This document shows, piece after piece, positions 57,690-64,000 of a stretch of DNA of 64,000 bases (its first letter is position 1; every line of letters begins with the position of its first letter). This DNA comes from Siniperca chuatsi (taxonomy: Eukaryota > Chordata > Actinopteri > Centrarchiformes > Sinipercidae): the NCBI RefSeq assembly GCF_020085105.1, contig NC_058062.1:24330562-24394561 (forward strand), in the 5' to 3' direction. Position numbers and translations under genes: made by a program. The notes under the pieces are model-generated. The model was not told where the DNA came from and searched no databases. It saw nothing but the letters and a program-made list of their open reading frames with translations.

Positions 57690-60600
57690 ATGGCCGAGGA
57701 TCCTGCGCTGGCTCTCCGGGTCTCGGAGATCAAGGACCCGGCGGTACTCTTCGAGCGCTACAACACCGAGGAGATCCGCCGCATCGAGCGTAAAGTCCGC
57801 GGGGAGATCGAGCAGAAGAAGGAGGAGCTGAGGCAGATGGTGGGGGAGCGCTACCGGGACCTGATCGACGCCGCCGACACCATCGGAGAGATGAGGCAGT
57901 GCTCGCAGAGCGTCGTCCAGGCCATCCAGGACATGCACCAGTACTGCCACCGGCTGAAACAGGGCAGAGCCGGCGGGAGCTGGCCCAGCCGCGGCCAGGA
58001 GGTACGCTGCGTGTCCGTCCTGGGAACACTAAACTTCATTTAGAAATGTGGCAATTCATTATTATGTAAATGATATGCAAACATACACCCCAGCCCCAAC
58101 ACCACGTTCTACTAAGTGCTGACCTGGTTCCACGGCTCTCTGGAACCAGGACTCACAGTAGCCAAAACGCGCTGCTGGTGGACGACTTGTATGCCTTTAC
58201 CTGAAGGTCCTTCTGAGTTATACACCTCCTTACCACGTGTTCTGATAGGTGTGTGTTATGCAGGGGGATATTAAATACTCATATTTTAAAATGAAAAGTG
58301 GGGACACATCTCCATAAAGGAGATAATGGAATGTGTAAACCCCGATCAGCTCTATGGAGGATTCTTTACTAGTGCACAATGACCTGATTCACACACATCC
58401 TAATAGTGTGCATCTCTCCTTTGTCACTTCATGGTCTAGTGTTGGTACTTACTATCCTCATCATTGCTTCTCTCTCTCAAATGAAACCCAACACACGTGT
58501 ATCACACTGGTATAAACGTGCCGTGTGTCGTCCTGTTGTAGAGCCAGAGGCAGTGGCAGGAGAGCTTCTACACCATGGCCTCTCAGATCAAGCTCCTCCT
58601 GGAGATCCCTGAGCGCATTTGGAGCGCCATGGAGGCATCCCAGTACCTCCAGGCCACCCAGCTCTACCTGCTCTGCTGCCACCTGCACAGTCTGCTGCAG
58701 CTGGAGGCCGCTACAGGGGGCCACTACAGCCCCGTCTTGGCCCGCTTCCCCATCCTGGTCCGGCAGGTAGCCACCACCGGACACTTCAGGTACTAGATTT
58801 TTTTGTGTCTTTGGGCAGACACAAAGTCACCAAGTAAAAATCCTGCTTGGGGGCTAGTGATCCTAATGGAGAAATTCCAGACCCTCAGACCCGAAAGGAT
58901 TAGTGATGGATCCACTTGCAGCAGACCCAGCTAGGTCCAGTTAGTGGAAGCTAAGTAAGTAAGCAAAGTAACGAGTCTGTCCTGTTGCAGGTCCACCATT
59001 CTCCTGGACAGCAGGTCTCTGCTGCTGGGCCGTGCGGTGTCAGACCAGGCCATCGCTGAGGCCCTGGTGTCCACCATGCTGCTGGAGGACAGCTCACCAC
59101 GCCAGGCCCTGGCTGACTTCCTGCTGGCCCGCAAGGCCTCAATCCATCAGCTGCTCAACCAACCACAGCACGGTATTCTACCATTTGTAACACCTGCCAA
59201 CATGCATGCATTTTATTATCAGAGTGCCAAACGCAAACGGCATGAAGCAGGAAATGTGGCTTTTAATGAAGAGCAGAGCAAGTAAAGCAAAAATGGCCGT
59301 CACAAATGTGTACCGGTTCATAAACATGTGTTTGGTCCAGGTGCGGGGATCAAGGCCCAGGTGTGCAGCCTGGTGGAGCTGCTGGTCACCACTCTGTTCC
59401 AGGCCTACGCCGTCTTCTACCTGCCCCCAGAGGGAGGCCCCAGGCCGGGGGAGGGGGCTCTGAGCTGTGGCATGCTCTTCTCTATCCTGGAGAATGTCAC
59501 CTCCACCACACCTGCAGGTGAACAGCTGGGATGTCCTGGAAGTCAGGGTCCTTTTAGTGATTTCCTTACCGAGAGCGACAGCAGTGTTAATAAGACCTGT
59601 TAATACAACTCCCTTTATTAACAGGCACTACATGTCTTAGCACCACATGTGATGTATTGTTACTTTCAGAATAGGTAGAAATGCCATTATTAGGCCTGTC
59701 AGTTGTACTATACATGTTCTAGGGCGGTTTTTCGTGTCTGAATGTCCAGGGGTTTGCATGGATAGGGGAGAGTATCCGTGTTTCAAGGGTGTAAGAACCA
59801 CGTTGGCGGGACATTCTGAGCTAGGTTTGCCATCATGCTTTGGCAGTATGTAAACAGAACGTATAACGTTGCCATGGAGTTAACTATCTTTTTGCATTTT
59901 GCTGAATCTGTACCATGAAGGGTCATGCTACATTAGCTACAAGCAGTCCCTGTCTGTACTGTTAATACTGATGGAAAACTCGAAACATGATGTTTATGGG
60001 GCTTGCATTTTTTGATTTCTCAGCAAATTTGTGAATATTTATCATTTTATCAGGAGAAAGACCACGCCAGGCTCATTGCTTTATGTGTGTGACATCTGTA
60101 GGTTCTGATTTTTGATGAATTTTGACTCCTAGAAGAAGAGTGTTTTTTGATGCATCAGTTGGGTTCAAAGAGTTTAAATACAGCATGTCTTAAAATGCAC
60201 TACGTGGAAAGTAAGAAAATCCAAAGTCAGACTTAGGATCCGTTAATGTGTTCTGAAGCACAAAAATCAATGCATAAAGACAACGAGGCCATCAGTCCCA
60301 TCCCTCTCCTCAGCGAAAGGCAGGAGGGTGTTGCAGGAGGAGACGAGTACAGGCAGCTGGTTCAAGTACCTGCCTCCCTCCATCACTGAGTTCCAGCCCG
60401 CCCTTCGCACCCTGGCTCAGCCAATCCAGAGAGAGCAGCTCCGGGACACCCTGCAGCAGTGGATCGATACGTAAGCTCCAGCCAATCAGGACACTGCTCA
60501 TCTTTGTCATATTTGCTCTGTTTCCTTTTGTATTAGGTGTTTTTCATTCAGTTTGACATTAAATGACTAATTATTAGAATAATATGCAACCACAGACTAG

Positions 60601-63600
60601 TTGAATGATTTTGCTTGTACTGCAAAACATGGAAATCGCATGTCAGGACCCAGTTTGATTTCTTTATATTTGAAGGAGCAGGAGGCCGAGTCAGGCTCCT
60701 GCTCCTGCCTGTTACGCAGGATTCATTGGTTAATAATGAAGTAGTGAGTCGGTTTATAGCCATTGACTGCTGCAGAGCCATGTCACGTCACCCCTCTGCT
60801 GCTCTGAGCTTCTCTTCCCCAACAGAATTGCTGTTTTCATTCACTCATTATTTCACAATCATTGTCAGCTGCAGTTAAACACACAACGCTTGCTGCACAG
60901 ATGTTTCACATTAAAAGCCTTCCAGCGGCTCAGTGGGCATAATCCCTCCCTTTGCTGGCAGGCTGGTAATGTAAAAAATCTGCAGAAAAGGTTGATTTCC
61001 ATCGACAGTAGCATGAACAGAGGTTGAACAAACGCCAAGTAGAAGCAAGTGGAATGAATTAGTGTATAAAACAGTATTCCTGCTGAAAAGAGAACGTGAG
61101 CAGCAGAGTGGTGAGTACGACACGACTCTGTTCCATCAGTTGTAGTCTACTGATGGAGTCAGTGCTGTGGAAATGCACATATACTGAATTTACCACGTGA
61201 GTAATTCTGAGGGTTTTTACCTGGCCTTTATTTGTTTGTGCTATTGCGACTTCACCATTATTGGAGAATTTACAATATATCTTTGCTCTGCTCTCAGCTG
61301 TAAAGAGGACATCGGCCGTGGCGTTGGCAGCCTTCTGGTCTATGTGAAGACCCTGAAGGGGTTGGCAGCCATTAGAGATTCTGTGTGGGACCTCCTGTCC
61401 ACAGACTCCATCAGTCAGCACTGGGGCACTGTGTGCCAGCGGCTGCTGGAGCGCCCCCTGGCTGTCTGGAATGACTTCCTCCAGCAACTCTTCCTTCAGC
61501 GCCTGCAGGTTAGTGCTCTCCTAGCTTCACAATTATTAGCGCCTTTAACGGTTTTCGAGATCTAGACGGGTCTGTCCGTTGACTTTGTATGGATTCATGC
61601 TTCCTTGACATTCCTGTGTCGTGTTCAGTCTCAGAAGTGACAGGCCTGCCTGGTGATGCACTAAAAAATGTACATATTGTAATATTCCAATGATTTCTTC
61701 CTCCCATTCCCCGAGGCCATCACCAAAGAAGAAACTGAAGCCATCTCCACAAGCTCCGTCCAGCTCCTCACCTCGGCTGTGAGAGATCTGGAGGGGGGCC
61801 AGACCATCCATACCCAGTACGAGGCAGATGTGGCCTCCTTCCTGTGGTCGGAGTCTCCAGGGGACCTGCTGAGTGATGCAGGGTGGGTCAGTGTGACCCA
61901 GCGGGGGCAGCAGCACCAGAGGAGTAGCCTGGCCATGAAGACCCAAGCCCTGACACCCTGCGTTCAAAACTTCTGCTCCTCCATGGATGCTAAGCTAAAG
62001 GCCAGGCTTGATGACCTCCAGCACTACCTTCCCTGCCAGGACACAGGTAAGGGCAGTTCAAACTTAGCTACTGTGTGCTAAGTCAGACAGACATCTTCCT
62101 TAGGACAGGCAGTGGGTTGTCAGTCCCAGCCTAGTCTCCATGAGGTGGTGTAGTTCCCAATATCCAAACACCTGTTACTGATCTTGGCGATTTGTCATGT
62201 AGCCTGAGGCAGAGGCCATCATTGTCTTCCACTGGCATTGAATAGGCCTTCAGCAAACGTATCTGATGGAACATAGGACATAAGACTTAAAGTCTAGAGC
62301 CCCACAAGTGGCTCATTGAGGCTGAAATGGTCACTGCAGCTCAAAATAACAAAATGCCAGCTAGAGTACGAATTAAGCAGACAGTTTTGCTATCATTAGT
62401 GGCAGGTCAGACCCATAGACTGTATAAAACTTGGACGTAGTGTCCGTGACGTCACCCGTAGGTTTCTGAAGAGCCGCTGTGAAGCTCAAAGTGGACCCCA
62501 CCTGTCACTCAAAGCGGCCACGCCCTTAATTAAGCAGAACTTGAAGCCTTAATATAATTTAAACGGGTGAGTTCTTCTACTGTTGTCATGAACGGGGAAA
62601 TTAGCTACAGAGACCAAAGCCATTTTTTGTACCAGGCTGTAAACGTGTTTACTTCTGCTGTAAAGTCGGGCATTTTAACACGGGGCTCTGTGGGGACTGA
62701 CTCGCTCTTGGAGCCTGCCTCAAGAGGCCATTGGAGGAACTGCAGTTTTTGGCACTTCGTGTTGGTACTATAACTGGTACGCTAACTGGCAACATAGCCA
62801 GCAACATGCTAGCATTAGCCAGCCCAACTAGCCTGTCTTGCTAACTGGCTTGCTAGACATATTTGTGCCATCAACTAATGTCTGACATGTCTGCAAACCT
62901 CTCTTTGAGCGTGTTACACTCCTGCAGAGTAATATCTCAAGAACTATTTGATTGATTTGCCGTGACATTTTGTCCACACATTCGTAGTCCCCAGAGGAAT
63001 CTCAATGAAATTTCCTTGTAGCGCCACCATGAGGTTGACATGTTTGGTTTTGAGTGAAAAGTTTCAACAACTATGGGATAGTTCGCCTTGTTGATCCAAC
63101 CTGACTTTTCATCCAGCGTCACTAGGGGGTCATAATTTTCACTTGTCCAGTGAAAGATTTTGACATATTTTTACTCCTGCCACCAGCAGGTTGACATTTT
63201 TGGTTTAGAGTGAAATGCAACAACTATTTAATGGGTTGTCGTGAAAATCGGTACCGACGTTCACTTTCCCCTCAGAATGAATTGTAATATGGTTTGGTGA
63301 CTTTCCATCTAGCACCATCATCAGGTCAACATGTTAATGTGTCCAACACTTTGGTTTCTGACCAAATAACTGCAGAACTAATGACATTTCAGCCTCAGCT
63401 GTATTTTGTGTTTAGTGCTAATTAATAAACATTGTAACAATAGTAATGGTAAACTTTATCATTATGAGCATGTTATCATACTGACATTAGAATACAGCTC
63501 AAAGCACCGCTGTGTGTACTTGCAGCTTCACAGAGCTGCCAGCTGGCTATATATAGACTCTGTGTTAAGTAAATGTATACAGACCCAGTGTTACATCACA

Positions 63601-64000
63601 TCCTAAACAGCGATACGTGTTCATCTTTCATGCTGTGCTCGGCAGGGCCTGACTCCATCTCAGCCACAGTCACCTCCTCTGGTCCCACCGAGAGCTCGTC
63701 AGCGTCCTGTTTTAACCGTTTCACGGACTCGCCGGCAGTGGAGGAGGCTTTACGTGAAGGCTGCCTGGCCTGTGTTCGCCACATCCTGTCCTCCATCCGC
63801 TCTGAACTGGCCATAGCCTCACCGGACCCCAGCCGTGCCCGCCTTAGTTCAGTTCTTTTCATGGCCAGGCTGTGCCAGTCCATGGGTGAACTCTGCCCCA
63901 ACCTGAAGCATTGCATCCTGGGAAAACAGAACGGGCCCGAGGCCACAGTGAAGGGGAACCCCAGACAGGGCAAGAAGCTAGGCAAAGCCAGGGCCGCTAC
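57690..64000 (+). CDS. cog1: Conserved oligomeric Golgi complex subunit 1, 5' portion (partial, 8 exons)
   Basis: COG1 is a lobe A subunit of the COG tether for intra-Golgi retrograde vesicles; human defects cause CDG type IIg. Exons: 57690-58001, 58542-58789, 58991-59172, 59341-59517, 60314-60470, 61298-61508, 61716-62046 and 63646 to the window edge. They join in frame to about 657 aa; human COG1 is 980 aa. Landmarks are EIEQKKEELRQMVGERYRDL near residue 50, then IKLLLEIPERIW, ATQLYLLCCHLHSLLQLE, SPVLARFPILVRQVA, SSPRQALADFLLARKASI, GAGIKAQVCSLVELL, SWFKYLPPSITEFQPALRTL, VYVKTLKGLAAIRD, ASFLWSESPGDLLSDAGW and LFMARLCQSMGELCP. All closely match the vertebrate family. The start is the first Met of the conserved N-terminus. 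The reading frame is clean. Introns carry dispersed repeats at 60740-61282, 62410-62560 and 62920-63330. Confidence 0.96.
60740..61282 (+). repeat. Dispersed repeat, copy 2 (cog1 intron 5)
   Basis: This copy is homologous in the same orientation to 23690-24205 in glyr1, up to GAGAATTTA near 61263-61271 and perhaps to ATATCTT at about 61282. It ends some 15 nt before the acceptor AG of cog1 exon 6 (61296-61297), so the branch-point region of this splice site is probably repeat-derived. Confidence 0.65.
62410..62560 (+). repeat. Common fish repeat (cog1 intron 7)
   Basis: CCATAGACTGTATAAAACTTG, GGACGTAGTGTCCGTGACG and TCACCCGTAGGTTTCTGAAG match a dispersed sequence I recognise as common in teleost introns. 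No coding capacity. Confidence 0.6.
62920..63330 (+). repeat. Common fish repeat with internal near-duplication (cog1 intron 7)
   Basis: The blocks CGCCACCATGAGGTTGACAT (63022 onward) and GCCACCAGCAGGTTGACATT (63179 onward), and a third, CACCATCATCAGGTCAACAT (63313 onward), recur about every 140-155 bp with AACTAT…GGAT(G)-type spacers between. This is a dispersed repeat made of about three diverged internal units. Confidence 0.6.

Noticed and set aside
1-64000. CRISPR array, operon or bacterial mobile element
   Set aside because: Intron-split vertebrate genes fill the window. The only regular arrays are minisatellites and microsatellites without spacers.

Overview
The window is nuclear DNA from a vertebrate, most likely a teleost fish and probably a percomorph. 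The genes have short GT-AG exons whose proteins closely match vertebrate families. Introns and intergenic DNA carry fish-type mobile DNA: Tc1/mariner elements and their MITE-like derivatives, L2/CR1-type and L1/Tx1-type LINE tails, and dispersed repeats common in percomorph introns. No bacterial or viral gene organisation is seen. Gene identities come from recalled family sequences, because no search could be run.

Layout, left to right. (1) 430-8426, + strand: the 3' part of periplakin (ppl), 11 exons, ending in one 2.67-kb exon for the coiled-coil rod and C-terminal linker. (2) 8.9-10.8 kb: repeat-filled spacer with LINE tails. (3) 10828-25807, +: glyr1 (NPAC/NP60), 16 coding exons, a PWWP domain joined to a beta-hydroxyacid-dehydrogenase-like domain. 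(4) 25.8-31.0 kb: glyr1 3' UTR and spacer. (5) 31032-40368, +: rogdi, 11 exons, complete (284 aa). (6) 40.4-45.4 kb: spacer with repeats. (7) 45371-50317, - strand: an 82-aa membrane microprotein gene in three coding exons, recognised as the fish counterpart of SMIM22. Its second coding intron contains two dead LINE copies. (8) 51.17-54.76 kb: a huge decamer-based minisatellite just upstream of the presumed smim22 promoter. (9) 54.8-57.4 kb: spacer with a GGATCC minisatellite fused to an L1-type LINE tail. (10) 57690-64000, +: the first eight exons of cog1, cut by the window edge.

The block ppl-glyr1-rogdi-smim22 has the same gene order and relative orientation that I recall for human 16p13.3, except that UBN1 is absent between ppl and glyr1. 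cog1, on human chromosome 17 as I recall, is a different neighbour. The genes have unrelated jobs: cell-junction scaffold, chromatin reader/LSD2 partner, V-ATPase assembly factor, membrane microprotein and Golgi tether. The linkage is therefore ancestral synteny and not a functional cluster.

The most unusual points are the ~3.6-kb decamer array, which contains a perfect 790-bp tandem duplication and is open in all three minus-strand frames; the short multi-exon smim22 gene, which single-frame ORF reading misses; a (TG)15 tract abutting the smim22 3' splice site; an exact 60-residue periodicity in the periplakin rod; and several hairpins and foldback elements.
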